From Sandaracinaceae bacterium (GTDB lineage: Bacteria; Myxococcota_A; Polyangia; Polyangiales; JADJQN01): a DNA stretch of 64,000 bases. Each line of letters opens with the position of its first letter. Positions within the stretch are counted from its first letter, which is position 1. Both the position numbers and the translations under genes were made by a program. Where the stretch lies: positions 496,001 to 560,000 of the forward strand of contig JADJQN010000001.1 of the NCBI GenBank assembly GCA_016712745.1, read 5' to 3'. A model generated the notes under the pieces. That model had not been told where the DNA came from. It did not search any database and worked only from the letters and a program-made list of their open reading frames with translations. Below are positions 39,951 through 48,768 of this stretch, one piece after another.

Positions 39951-40538
39951 ATGCGAACTCTCGCACTCTCTCTTCTTTCGGCTTTGGTTTCGTTTGGATG
40001 CGGGGCTTCGTCCGCAGCGCATACTGACCCGGAAGCCACTAGCGCGCCGGATGTCAGATGGCAGACTTTCCGGCCCGATGGCGAGGAGTTCACCCTGGAA
40101 ATGCCTGGTGCGCCCGTAGCAAGCCAGCAGCAAACGGCCGGAGAGCGCGGAACCGTGTTCTCGAAGCTCTTTATGGTCGACGCTGAAACCACACTCGGCG
40201 CGGGCTTCATAGTGACCGTGACCTCGGGTGGACGCTTCGCAGCACCCAACGCCAGCGCGAATGAGATTTACGATCTCGCGAGGGACGGCGCGCTCGCTGG
40301 CACCCACGGCACGCTTGTGAGCGAGGCTCCAGTGCATGTCAGCGGCCTGCCCGGCCGCGAAGTGATGATCAGCATGGACGGTGGCCAGAACCAAATTCGG
40401 GAACGGCTCGTTTTTCTGAATCACAAGCTTTACAGCATCGTGATCATGGCCCAGGCCGCGGCTACAGCTCGCCTGAACGAAATCGCCAATCACTATCTCG
40501 ACTCGTTCCGCCTGCTCACCGTGCCGGAAGGCGACTGA
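39951..40538 (+). CDS. Lipoprotein of unknown function
   Basis: 195 residues. The signal MRTLALSLLSALVSFGC ends in a lipobox, then a short Ser/Ala/Asp linker and one domain (WQTFRPDGEEFTLEMPGAPVAS...). The pattern FTLEMPG followed by PGREVMISMDGGQNQIRERLVFLNHKLYSIVIMA resembles small periplasmic proteins that test for parse-like beta sandwich folds, but I cannot name it with certainty. It converges with bcp, with one base between stop codons. Confidence 0.65.
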   Translation: MRTLALSLLSALVSFGCGASSAAHTDPEATSAPDVRWQTFRPDGEEFTLEMPGAPVASQQQTAGERGTVFSKLFMVDAETTLGAGFIVTVTSGGRFAAPNASANEIYDLARDGALAGTHGTLVSEAPVHVSGLPGREVMISMDGGQNQIRERLVFLNHKLYSIVIMAQAAATARLNEIANHYLDSFRLLTVPEGD

Positions 40539-40539
40539 C

Positions 40540-41001
40540 TTAGAGCGCGCCGATCGCTTCGAGCACGTCGTCGACGTGGCCTGCGACACGAACCTTCGGA
40601 AATACCTTCTTCACTTTGCCGTCGGCTCCAATCACGACGGTTGTACGCAAGATGCCAAGCATCTTCTTGCCGTACATGTTTTTCTCGCCCCACGCGCCGT
40701 ACTTTTCAATCACTTTGCCTTCGGGGTCGCTCAGCAACGGAAAGTTCAAATCGAACTTATCGCGGAACTTGCAATGGGACTCGATCGAGTCGCGACTGAC
40801 GCCCAAGACGACGGTGTTCTTCTTGCGGAATTTGGGCATTGCCGCGTTGAAGTCGTTGGCCTCGACCGTGCAGCCCGGCGTGTTGTCCTTCGGGTAGAAG
40901 TACAAGACAACATTCTTGCCGGCAAAATCGGAGAGCGAAACTTTGGCACCTCCCGCTGCTTGTAGCGTAAATGCCGGCGCCTTCTTGCCCTCTTCGACCA
41001 T
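40540..41001 (-). CDS. bcp: Thiol peroxidase of the Bcp family
   Basis: 153 residues. Peroxiredoxin fold with the peroxidatic Cys in DNTPGCTVEANDF (near residue 44); FYPKDNTPGCT is the family motif and RTTVVIGADGKVKKVF the C-terminal strand. Bcp reduces hydroperoxides with thioredoxin. The Cys found five residues later in many Bcp proteins (CTxxAC) is replaced by Asn (CTVEAN), so this is a 1-Cys type unless another Cys (SHCKFRDKF) resolves it. Cytoplasmic, monocistronic. Confidence 0.93.
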   Translation of the reverse strand: MVEEGKKAPAFTLQAAGGAKVSLSDFAGKNVVLYFYPKDNTPGCTVEANDFNAAMPKFRKKNTVVLGVSRDSIESHCKFRDKFDLNFPLLSDPEGKVIEKYGAWGEKNMYGKKMLGILRTTVVIGADGKVKKVFPKVRVAGHVDDVLEAIGAL

Positions 41002-41097
41002 GTCTTCCTCCGAATCATTCCTGCGCCTTGCGCGAAGGCGAATCCGCGTCAGGATTGCGCCGCTTACGCCTCACGTCAAAGTCCAAAAGGAGCTCGC

Positions 41098-41685
41098 ATG
41101 CGTTTTCTTGGTGTCGCACTGATTGTGGTTTTGGGATTCTGTGCCGGTTGCTCAAGCGAGCGCGCGAGCACGGGTGGTGACGCGGGCCCGGTCGTAATTG
41201 ACTTGGGCGAAGCACAAGACCTTGGCGCAGTGGGATCCGACAGCGGTCCGACCAATATTGACCTGGGCGTCGACGCTGGGGGCTTGCCGCCCGGTTGCAA
41301 TCCGCCCGCTCCGGAGAACCCCACGGTGTTGCCGCAGTGCACCGCAGCCACCTACACATGCTTGATGCCCTGCACGACCGCTGAGTGCCAGCAAACGTGC
41401 GTCGCTAATGACGACTTTTCGGGTGACGGCACGCCCGACACCAACTGTGCCACGTGCACATCGGCATTCAGCATTCGTTGCGCCTACGACAACGGCTGCG
41501 ACGATGAGTACAACACCGCCACCTGCTGCCTCGCGGAAGCATGCGCGGCGACGCCGACCGCCGAATGCGCGCAAACAAACTGCGTCGCAGAGCAAAACGC
41601 CCTGATCACCTGCGCAAATACTGCCCTGATGGCGCGTCCGACCTGCGCGAATGATCCGATCAACTGCTTCCCCACCGCCGGATGA
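41098..41685 (+). CDS. Cys-rich lipoprotein with Asp/Gly linker
   Basis: 195 residues. Signal MRFLGVALIVVLGFCAGC gives a lipobox (CAGC). The linker DLGEAQDLGAVGSDSGPTNIDLGVDAGG is typical of Myxococcota lipoproteins. The C-terminal ~120 residues carry about 16 Cys, e.g. CTAATYTCLMPCTTAECQQTC, NCATCTSAFSIRC, NTATCCLAEAC. Coding-strand AAGGAG lies upstream of the ATG. It ends 15 nt before the phosphatase start. Function unknown. Confidence 0.75.
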   Translation: MRFLGVALIVVLGFCAGCSSERASTGGDAGPVVIDLGEAQDLGAVGSDSGPTNIDLGVDAGGLPPGCNPPAPENPTVLPQCTAATYTCLMPCTTAECQQTCVANDDFSGDGTPDTNCATCTSAFSIRCAYDNGCDDEYNTATCCLAEACAATPTAECAQTNCVAEQNALITCANTALMARPTCANDPINCFPTAG

Positions 41686-41700
41686 TATAGTGCGTGTCGC

Positions 41701-42375
41701 ATGGCGCGACACATCGTTATTGGAGACGTGCACGGGTGCTTGGATGAACTTCAAGCGCTCGTGCGCGCGTGCGGTCGTACCCGGAGCGACACGCTTTGCC
41801 TGGTTGGCGACCTCGTCGCAAAAGGTCCTGATAGTTCAGGCGTGATCGACTTCGCACGCGAGACAGACGCAGCGTGCGTTCGCGGAAACCACGATCAATA
41901 CGTGATTGCCTGGAAGGCCGCGTTCGACGCCGGCGACGAGCAGCCTGCGCTTGGAAAGAGCGCGCAGAAGGTCGTAAACAGTCTGAACGCGAAGCAGTTC
42001 GCGTAGCTATCGTCCTTACCGCTCGTCCACCGCATCGGCGAGCACGCAGCCGTCGTGCACGATGGGCTCATGCCCGGGGTGCCACTTTCGAAACAGAAGC
42101 CGGAACACTTGCTCAAGTTGCGGAGCATCCGTCCCGACGGGTCGCCATCGGAGCGTGCGCACGAAGGTGTACCGTGGGCAAGCCTTTGGGAGGGACCGCC
42201 GTTCGTGATCTTCGGACACGACGCTGTGCGAGGCCTTCAGCAACACAAACACGCGCTCGGACTCGACACGGGGTGCGTCTACGGGAATCGTCTCACGGCA
42301 TATATCGTCGAGGAGGAACGCCTGGTCTCGGTGCCGGCGAAAAAGGCCTACGCCGAGATTCGGCGCTCCGACTGA
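41701..42375 (+). pseudogene. Metallophosphatase (ApaH/PrpE-like) interrupted by TAG
   Basis: 225-codon frame with one in-frame TAG at 42004-42006 (codon 102). Before it: HIVIGDVHGC, LVGDLVAKGPDS and RGNHDQY, the metal-site motifs of calcineurin-like phosphatases. After it, in the same frame: LSSLPLVHRIGEHAAVVHDGLMPGVPL, FGHDAVRGLQ and GLDTGCVYGNRL, the family's C-terminal signature. The stop falls where Trp (or Tyr) is expected in LNAKQFA-x-LSSLP, so TGG to TAG by one base change fits. Diadenosine-tetraphosphatase-like activity is the family role. It could be a genuine pseudogene or a sequence error. The terminal TGA overlaps the Rieske start (TGATG). Confidence 0.85.
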
Positions 42376-42764
42376 TGTCCGATGCAACACCTCGTCGCGT
42401 TCGCGCGTGCCGGGCGACTGACCTCGTTCACGGTCAAATGGTGGTCGTGCCGCTGACGCGCGTACGTGACTACATTCCTCGCGAAGCCCTTGTAACGCGC
42501 GACGACTCAGGACGCATTGTCGCCTATCGAAATGAGTGCAAACACCTGCCAATTCCGATCGATGGAATGACGCGCAAATTCTTCGACAAAGAGGGCACGC
42601 ATCTGCTGTGCGCGCTGCACGGTGCGCGCTATCGCGTAAACGACGGACAATGCATTAGTGGCCCGTGCCGAGGCGCATCGCTTGAGGCGGTTGCGCTCGA
42701 GTTCGACGGCGACGAGGTCTTTGTGATCGATGAGCTCGTGAACGGGGCGGCTGGGCCAACCTGA
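42375..42764 (+). CDS. Rieske [2Fe-2S] ferredoxin-like protein
   Basis: 129 residues. The iron-sulfur ligands are CKH (residue ~55) and CALH about 24 residues later (ECKHLPIPIDG...LLCALHGARY), the C-x-H...C-x-x-H pattern of Rieske proteins, followed by the GPCRG loop that closes the cluster. The spacing between the ligand pairs is somewhat longer than usual. No signal peptide, so a cytoplasmic electron carrier. It starts by overlapping the broken phosphatase gene (TGATG) and ends next to map on the other strand. No partner oxygenase lies nearby. Confidence 0.88.
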   Translation: MSDATPRRVRACRATDLVHGQMVVVPLTRVRDYIPREALVTRDDSGRIVAYRNECKHLPIPIDGMTRKFFDKEGTHLLCALHGARYRVNDGQCISGPCRGASLEAVALEFDGDEVFVIDELVNGAAGPT

Positions 42765-42765
42765 G

Positions 42766-43608
42766 CTATGCCGCTTTGAACGCGGCGGGCGCGGAGAGAG
42801 GGCCGAGCTCAGCCCACGCCACGTCCTCAGAATTCCGAAGCACCGCGCGACGTGCCGTAAGCACCTCGCACCCGGAGCGCGTGACCAAGATCGTATGTTC
42901 GAATTGCGCCGACAACGAACGGTCTTTCGTCAACACTGTCCAATCATCAGCGAGCACTTCGGTTTCATAGCGTCCGATGTTGATCATTGGCTCGATTGTA
43001 AAGACCCACCCGGCCTTCATGCGCTTGTTCTGGTTCGCATCGAAATAGTGCGGCACCTGCGGCGCCGTGTGAAACTCGCGTCCCACTCCGTGGCCCACAT
43101 AATCACGCACGACTGAGCAACCCAGCCCTTCGGCATATTCCTGAATGGCGCGTCCGATATCCCCGATGCGCGCGCCGTCTTTCACTTGAGCGATGCCAAG
43201 CTCGAGTCCTTTGCGTGCGCACTCGACGACTTTCTTGGCGTCCGCGCTGACTTCGCCGATGTAAAATGTTGCGCTGGTATCGCCGTGGTAGCCGTGCTTC
43301 TTCGGCAGGTAGGTCGTGACGTCCACGTTGACGATGTCGCCATTCGCGAGAACACGCTTGTCGGGAATGCCGTGACAAACGACTTCGTTGACGCTCGTGC
43401 AAACGCTCTTGGGAAAACCGCGATAGTTGAGCGGTGACGGATACGCGTCGTGCTCCATGATGAAGTTATGAACGAGAGTGTTAATCTCGTCGGTCGACAT
43501 GCCCGCGTGAAGCTTTTCGCCGACCATCAGGAGGGTGTCGGCGGCGAGCGCGGATGTCGCACGCATGCGGTCGATCATTGGCGGGGTCAAAACTTCAGGC
43601 GACGACAC
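42766..43608 (-). CDS. map: Methionine aminopeptidase type I
   Basis: About 280 residues from the GTG at 43608, which has GGAGG five to six bases upstream; the open frame beyond it is not coding. Metal ligands are visible in VNVDVTTYLPKKHGYHGDTSATF (Asp, Asp), YVGHGVGREFHTAPQVPHY (His), FTIEPMIN (Glu) and SAQFEHTILVT (Glu). It removes initiator Met from nascent proteins. The N-terminal ~30 residues (MSSPEVLTPPMIDRMRATSALAADTL) are typical of MAP-Ia. The C-terminal tail extends about 30 residues beyond the core. Confidence 0.95.
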   Translation of the reverse strand: MSSPEVLTPPMIDRMRATSALAADTLLMVGEKLHAGMSTDEINTLVHNFIMEHDAYPSPLNYRGFPKSVCTSVNEVVCHGIPDKRVLANGDIVNVDVTTYLPKKHGYHGDTSATFYIGEVSADAKKVVECARKGLELGIAQVKDGARIGDIGRAIQEYAEGLGCSVVRDYVGHGVGREFHTAPQVPHYFDANQNKRMKAGWVFTIEPMINIGRYETEVLADDWTVLTKDRSLSAQFEHTILVTRSGCEVLTARRAVLRNSEDVAWAELGPLSAPAAFKAA

Positions 43609-43693
43609 GAGATACCTCCAGAAACGAGCGCTAGCCTGTCGCGGGGATGCGAAGAAGTCCATGACTTGGTGTGATCCCAGCGAAAAACGAAAG

Positions 43694-45148
43694 TCAGAGC
43701 TTCTTTTCCAAGAAGTGTCCACGCGCGTAATAGAAAAGAAAGGCCGCGGCGGCCAGTACGTTGCTCGCGGCAATCGTCCAAAACATGATCGTGTACGGAG
43801 CACCGAAGGTTTCGGCCACCAAATACGTTGCAGGCAAAGTCAGCCCGACGATGGCGACGGCATCGATGATTAGGCTTGCCAGAGTTTCGCCGGCGCCGGT
43901 CATCGCTTGCGAAAGCACCACGCCCACGCCGAGCGCCGCGTAGCTCAGGCCCACGCGCAGTAGGTATTGCCGCCCGACGCGCAAAACCTCCGGGCTCTCA
44001 TCGAAGAATCCAATGATCTGTTTCGACCAAACGAGGTAGGCGATGCCAAGCACCAGCATGAATGCGACGTTGTACGCCGCTGCGATGTACCCAGCTCTCT
44101 TTGCACGCGCGTGGAGCCCCGCGCCAATGTTTACCCCCACGAAGCTCGACGCGGCGGCCCCCCAGCCCATGCCGATGAAAAGCGCCATGGTCTCGAGGCG
44201 TAGACAAATGCTGTAGGCAACCAACGCAGACTGATTATCGACGGTGGTGTAGTTCGCATTGATCAGCGAGATGAAGACGAGAATCGCCATCACGCGCAGC
44301 ACGAACTGCGCGCTCGACGGCCAACCGATCTGCAAGATGTTCCGAAGTTCGACCCACATAGGCTTCAGTAAGGCCAGGCGAAACTTGGGCCCCCGGCGCG
44401 AGAGCCCAATCAAGAGAGCGCCGATGATGCAAGGAATGGTACGCCCGATAAGCGTCGACCACGCGGCGCCTTGCACCTCCATGCGTGGCACGTGCAATGC
44501 GCGTGCAATCGGCTGTGCCCACTCGAACCCAGCCGGCGACGGGCCCTCTCCGTAAATCAGGAGGAAGTTGAGCGCGAGGTTGATGAGGTTGCCAAGGATC
44601 AGGAGAAACGCCGCGCTCTTCGCGTGGCCTTGCGCACGAAGGATTGCTGTGAGCTGCAGCAAAAAGAAAATCGAGAAGCAGCCTCCCATCAGTACTTGGA
44701 GATAGCGAGACGCGACGTCCGCGGTTTCACCCTTCGCTTGCATCACTGTGCGAATTACGAAGTCGTGTCCAAACACGCCGACGAGGCCAAATACTAATGA
44801 GAAGCCGGCGACAAGCACGAGCGATTGCCAGGCCGCTCTCTGCACGCCGACGGAATCGTTCGCTCCGAGTCGTCGCGAAATCACGGCGACGGTAGCGGTA
44901 GAGATTCCATTCGACAGAATCGTGGCCACAGCGGTGACCATGTCGCAGATGCCGAGAGCCGCGAGCCCGGGCCCACTGTTCGGCAAACGGCTGATCATGA
45001 ACATGTCGACGAGATTGAACGCCGTGTGCAGGATCATCCCGACCACGAGCGGCAAACCGAACTTGCCGACCGCCCACGCGAGCGGCCCGTGCGTCAGCTT
45101 ACGGGCCGCCGCATCCACGGTCTTGGGCATCGTGACCGTTTGGTCCAT
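43694..45148 (-). CDS. MATE-family efflux transporter
   Basis: 484 residues with about twelve hydrophobic segments. Matching MATE patterns: PLVVGMILHTAFNLVDMFMISRLPNSGPGLAALGI near the N-terminus, and the pseudo-repeat IGWPSSAQFVLRVMAILVFISLINA near residue 280. These transporters export drugs or metabolites using Na+ or H+. Substrate unknown. It starts with a Met-Asp-Gln-Thr-Val and ends GHFLEKKL. It has no obvious operon partner. Confidence 0.95.
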   Translation of the reverse strand: MDQTVTMPKTVDAAARKLTHGPLAWAVGKFGLPLVVGMILHTAFNLVDMFMISRLPNSGPGLAALGICDMVTAVATILSNGISTATVAVISRRLGANDSVGVQRAAWQSLVLVAGFSLVFGLVGVFGHDFVIRTVMQAKGETADVASRYLQVLMGGCFSIFFLLQLTAILRAQGHAKSAAFLLILGNLINLALNFLLIYGEGPSPAGFEWAQPIARALHVPRMEVQGAAWSTLIGRTIPCIIGALLIGLSRRGPKFRLALLKPMWVELRNILQIGWPSSAQFVLRVMAILVFISLINANYTTVDNQSALVAYSICLRLETMALFIGMGWGAAASSFVGVNIGAGLHARAKRAGYIAAAYNVAFMLVLGIAYLVWSKQIIGFFDESPEVLRVGRQYLLRVGLSYAALGVGVVLSQAMTGAGETLASLIIDAVAIVGLTLPATYLVAETFGAPYTIMFWTIAASNVLAAAAFLFYYARGHFLEKKL

Positions 45149-45177
45149 TCGCCCAAGGTCATCTCACACCGCTGCGC

Positions 45178-46374
45178 TTAGAACAATGTTGCCTGGTCGC
45201 ACGGGAAGACCGCGCTGACAGCGCCGCCCATATTCATGATGCGATTGCAGGCATCGCCAACGAACTCGATGTGCGTCGAATCGGTCGCGCGCCAGCCATC
45301 GGGATCATTGCAAGGAACGGTCATGCCATCGATTCGCACGTCGGCTTCGCAGTACTGCGAGGGGTCTGTGCTGTTGATTGAACCGTTCGTGAGTGAGACA
45401 GAACATGACACTTCACCGCCGATGATTTCATCGAACGCAGCGCGTAAGCCCGCGTCGTCATCGACGAGCCAGAACGGTGCGTCCGGGCCGCTGGTGTGTC
45501 CGACGCCAGCGTTGGCCATGTCGGTGAGGTGGCTTTCGTTGATGGCGCGACCAACTGCCAACATGTACAAGCGCACGCCCGCGGCGTACGAGCGCCCAGC
45601 GGCTTCGACGGCAATCGTGCGACCAACTTCCGTGTTGTTGCCGGTTTCGCACTCGTCGGGCTCGCCATCCGTTGCGACAACGATGATCGTCGGGTCGCTC
45701 GTCGCGTGGACCATCGCCGGGTCCGCAAGGAGCGCGTCAATCGACGGGCCCGTCGGGGTGTCATCCGCTGGTTCGGCGGCGTTGTACGTCGATTGGATGG
45801 TCGAGTAGTTACTGACCGCGGGGGCGATTGTATCGACTTGCGGACACATCGACGGCGCGTTGCCCGTGTACATCGCAAAACCGAATCGGACCCGGTCCTC
45901 GTATGTGCGGATCAAGCCGCTGGGATCGTCCAGCAGTGCATCGCGCAGTACATCCCATCGCGAGGCGCGACCAAAGTTCTCGGTCATGCTGCCCGAGCGG
46001 TCGACCGAGAGCACGATGTTCGGCGTGACGCGATTCGTGTTCAAACTGATGTTGGGGCAGTTGGCGTCCAAACCGGGAGCGCCATCCTGATCGGGCACAG
46101 CCGCATCGGCGAGCATCACGCACTCGCCAGTGATGCTGCAACTAAGCCCGGAGCCACAACCCTGCCCGCTCGTGTAGTTGCAGTTCGCCGTGCACATACC
46201 TTCCGCGCTGCAATAGAGGCCGGTCGAACATGGAGTCGCTGCTGTGCAGCGCTCGTTGCAACCCGCAAGCGGTGTCGCTCCCTCGCAGGGTCCGGGGGAA
46301 CCGATGGTGTTGCTACACGCCGAAAGAAGGAAGAGACAGGCTAAGCTCGCCAATGAATGCTTGAGATTTGGCAT
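45178..46374 (-). CDS. VWA-domain lipoprotein
   Basis: 398 residues. Signal MPNLKHSLASLACLFLLSAC gives a lipobox. A Cys-rich stretch (GCNERCTAATPCSTGLYCSAEGMC) precedes a von Willebrand A domain with MIDAS motif VDRSGSM (DxSxS, near residue 125) and the later Thr (DTPTGPSIDALLADP) and Asp (VATDGEPDEC). The C-terminus carries three further Cys pairs. VWA lipoproteins in Myxococcota are often surface adhesins or metal-dependent binders. Function unproven. Confidence 0.85.
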   Translation of the reverse strand: MPNLKHSLASLACLFLLSACSNTIGSPGPCEGATPLAGCNERCTAATPCSTGLYCSAEGMCTANCNYTSGQGCGSGLSCSITGECVMLADAAVPDQDGAPGLDANCPNISLNTNRVTPNIVLSVDRSGSMTENFGRASRWDVLRDALLDDPSGLIRTYEDRVRFGFAMYTGNAPSMCPQVDTIAPAVSNYSTIQSTYNAAEPADDTPTGPSIDALLADPAMVHATSDPTIIVVATDGEPDECETGNNTEVGRTIAVEAAGRSYAAGVRLYMLAVGRAINESHLTDMANAGVGHTSGPDAPFWLVDDDAGLRAAFDEIIGGEVSCSVSLTNGSINSTDPSQYCEADVRIDGMTVPCNDPDGWRATDSTHIEFVGDACNRIMNMGGAVSAVFPCDQATLF

Positions 46375-46456
46375 GCCGACTGCGAACGGCGGCAGGTATC
46401 GCCCATGAAGTGCCTAACGCGCTGCGCAGCGAAAAATATGTACGCGGACGTGGGTC

Positions 46457-48016
46457 TTACGCGGTGCGCGTAAGTCCGAGTTTCTTCATCCGGCTCTGCA
46501 ATGTGGACGGCTTCACGCCAAGTAGCTTCGCAGCGCCGCCCGCTCCGTAAATCCTCCCGCTGGTTTGGCGAAGCGCGTCCCGAATGTGTTTGCGCTGCGC
46601 TTCATCGAGCGTGCCCACCGCGTCGAGCTCGCGAGCGTCACCTGCCCCCACGCGCTCGACAGCATGCGCACGCGCCGGCAAATCGAGCGCGTCTGGCCCC
46701 AGCTCGCGACTGTGCGATAGAATGGTCGCGCGCTCGAGCACGTTGGCGAGCTCACGGATATTGCCTGGCCAGTGGTGGTGCGCAAGCTTGGCGATGCCCT
46801 CCGCCGTGACGCGCACTCGCTTTTGCCCGGTGCGGCGCGACTGCTCAGTGAGCAAGGATTCGCAAAGAAGCGGTAGGTCTTCGAGGCGCTCGCGCAACGG
46901 CGGCAGCGTCAGTGGAAAAACGTTCAAACGATAGTAGAGGTCTTCGCGAAAGCGTCCGTTGGCAATGGCGCGCTGCAGGTCCACGTGCGTCGCTGCGATG
47001 ATGCGCACATCGACTTTCACAGTTCGGTCACTGCCTACAGGTTCAAACGATGACTCTTGCAAGACGCGCAAGAGCTTCGCCTGAAGCTCCGATGGAAGCT
47101 CACCAATTTCATCGAGGAAAAGAGTCCCGCCATTGGCCATTTGAAAGCGCCCCGTTCGATCCCGGGTTGCGCCGGTGAACGACCCCTTTACATGGCCGAA
47201 GAGCTCGCTTTCGAGCAGTCCTGTGGGAATAGCGGCGCAGTTAATCGTGACGAACGGCTGCTCGGCACGCGGGCTCCACTCATGAATGGCGCGCGAGAGA
47301 CGTTCCTTGCCCGTGCCCGTTTCACCGAGCACTAAGACCGGCGTGGGGGTGGCCGCCACTTGCTCCGCACGACGCGCGACGTCTCGCATGGAAGTCGAGC
47401 GACTCGTGCCAAGTACGGTTTGCCCATGCCCGCGCAACTCGGACTCCAAGAGTTTGGCGTGGTCATGATCCTGCTGATGCAAGCGCTCGAGGGCCGCGCG
47501 CTGCTCCGCATTTACAATCGCGAGGGCTAGGATCTGCGCGTAGACCTCGGCGAGATCCACGACCGCCTGCGGGTAGAGCTCGCAGCGCGTGCGGTCGAGC
47601 GTCAACACGCCGAAGGTTCGTTCGCCAGCACAGAGCGGTACCACCATGCACGAGTGCCCGGGCGGAAGGTCCAGCACGCCGTCAAACGGGTCGCCGTCTC
47701 CGTGCGCGTGATCATGTTCGGTGAAGGCGCGAGCTCTTCGCGTTTCGATCGCTTCGCGAATTGTGGGAAACCCCGCGAGCGAAACGACGTGCCCCTTGGC
47801 CCATGGACCGGCGAGCGAACCGCGCGCCATGCGCACGACAAGCTTGTCGCCCTCAAGCGCAAAGATGGTCGCGAGGTCATAGGGAGCAAGTCGCGCGAGC
47901 CAATCGAGCCCACGTCGCAGCAGATCATCAAGTCCGTCCTCGAGTGACGCCAGGCGCGCCATATCGCGAAGGTCCTTCGTGAGGTCGACGGACGGTGTCG
48001 TATCGGAGTGCGGCAT
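46457..48016 (-). CDS. Sigma-54-dependent transcriptional activator (GAF-AAA-Fis)
   Basis: About 519 residues from the ATG at 48016; a GTG at 48082 would extend it over the intergenic operator. N-terminal GAF-like sensor (residues ~15-160), AAA+ domain with Walker A LGETGTGKER, the sigma-54 contact loop as GSFTGA (normally GAFTGA), Walker B GTLFLDEIGELP, and a Fis-type helix-turn-helix (GRIYGAGGAAKLLGVKPSTLQSRMKKLGL). It resembles FhlA/NorR-type activators that sense small molecules or redox through GAF. It is divergent from ahpC, whose promoter is sigma-54-like, so ahpC-ahpD are the likely target. Confidence 0.95.
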   Translation of the reverse strand: MPHSDTTPSVDLTKDLRDMARLASLEDGLDDLLRRGLDWLARLAPYDLATIFALEGDKLVVRMARGSLAGPWAKGHVVSLAGFPTIREAIETRRARAFTEHDHAHGDGDPFDGVLDLPPGHSCMVVPLCAGERTFGVLTLDRTRCELYPQAVVDLAEVYAQILALAIVNAEQRAALERLHQQDHDHAKLLESELRGHGQTVLGTSRSTSMRDVARRAEQVAATPTPVLVLGETGTGKERLSRAIHEWSPRAEQPFVTINCAAIPTGLLESELFGHVKGSFTGATRDRTGRFQMANGGTLFLDEIGELPSELQAKLLRVLQESSFEPVGSDRTVKVDVRIIAATHVDLQRAIANGRFREDLYYRLNVFPLTLPPLRERLEDLPLLCESLLTEQSRRTGQKRVRVTAEGIAKLAHHHWPGNIRELANVLERATILSHSRELGPDALDLPARAHAVERVGAGDARELDAVGTLDEAQRKHIRDALRQTSGRIYGAGGAAKLLGVKPSTLQSRMKKLGLTRTA

Positions 48017-48077
48017 CGCGAAGAACCCTAGGGCCGCAGCACCGATATGTCGATGCCGGTCCACCGAGATTTCGTTA

Positions 48078-48097
48078 AGCACCGAGATTGCGGTGCT
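48078..48097. promoter_or_regulatory. Candidate enhancer (activator-binding) palindrome
   Basis: AGCACCG-AGATTG-CGGTGCT, a perfect 7-bp inverted repeat with a 6-nt spacer. It lies about 80-90 bp upstream of the predicted ahpC start site, the usual distance for a sigma-54 activator site. A second small palindrome (CGACA-AA-TGTCG) lies at about 48106-48117. Both sit just outside the activator gene, which would also allow autoregulation. Confidence 0.55.
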
Positions 48098-48148
48098 CGA
48101 GATCGCGACAAATGTCGATAATTACGCAGAAATCCGATTTTCGTTGCC

Positions 48149-48163
48149 TGGCACGCGCGCTGC
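48149..48163 (+). promoter_or_regulatory. Sigma-54 promoter (-24/-12) of ahpC
   Basis: TGGCACGCGCGCTGC has GG at 48150-48151 and GC at 48162-48163, separated by exactly 10 nt, the invariant sigma-54 spacing. It matches the consensus TGGCACG-N4-TTGC except for one T-to-C change. The start site should fall near 48175, leaving a ~35-nt leader with a strong GAGGAGG before the ATG at 48210. Confidence 0.8.
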
Positions 48164-48209
48164 ACATATGAGGCTTACACACATCAAGCTCTTCTAGAGG
48201 AGGACGCAC

Positions 48210-48743
48210 ATGCTAACAGTTGGAGACAAGCTTCCAGAGTTCGAACTTACGGCCGTAGTGAGCCGCGAGAAGGACAAAGAGTTCAAGACGCTCACGAACA
48301 AGGACTACGCGGGCAAGTGGCTCGTCCTTTTCTTCTACCCGAAGGACTTCACCTTCATCTGCCCGACTGAAATCGCTGACTTTGGCAAGCATGTGAAGGA
48401 CTTCAAAGATCGCGATGCGCTCGTGCTCGGCGGCAGCACCGACAACGAGTTTTCGCATCTCGCCTGGCGCAACGCTCACAAAGATCTTCAGGATCTGCCC
48501 TTCCCGCTCATCCATGCCAAGCACGACTGGGCGAATCAGCTCGGTATCATTCACAAGGGCGCGGGCGTCGCATTGCGCGCAACGTTCATCGTCGACCCCG
48601 AGGGCATCATCCGCTTCGTGTCGGTGAATGATCTCAATCAAGGTCGCAGCGTCCCCGAGATTCTTCGCAGCCTCGACGCGCTTCAGACCGACGAACTGTG
48701 CCCGTGCAACTGGACCAAGGGCGAAGCGACTCTCGGCAAATAA
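48210..48743 (+). CDS. ahpC: Alkyl hydroperoxide reductase-type peroxiredoxin
   Basis: 177 residues of the AhpC/Prx1 type. Peroxidatic Cys in FYPKDFTFICPTEI (near residue 50), resolving-Cys region TDELCPCNWTKGEATL near the C-terminus with an extra Cys (CPC). It reduces organic hydroperoxides and H2O2 in the cytoplasm and normally needs AhpD or AhpF to be re-reduced. Ribosome-binding site GAGGAGG. Followed after 25 nt by ahpD; transcription from a sigma-54 promoter is indicated. Confidence 0.96.
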   Translation: MLTVGDKLPEFELTAVVSREKDKEFKTLTNKDYAGKWLVLFFYPKDFTFICPTEIADFGKHVKDFKDRDALVLGGSTDNEFSHLAWRNAHKDLQDLPFPLIHAKHDWANQLGIIHKGAGVALRATFIVDPEGIIRFVSVNDLNQGRSVPEILRSLDALQTDELCPCNWTKGEATLGK

Positions 48744-48768
48744 GCAACGCTCGGTAAGTGAGGACATA

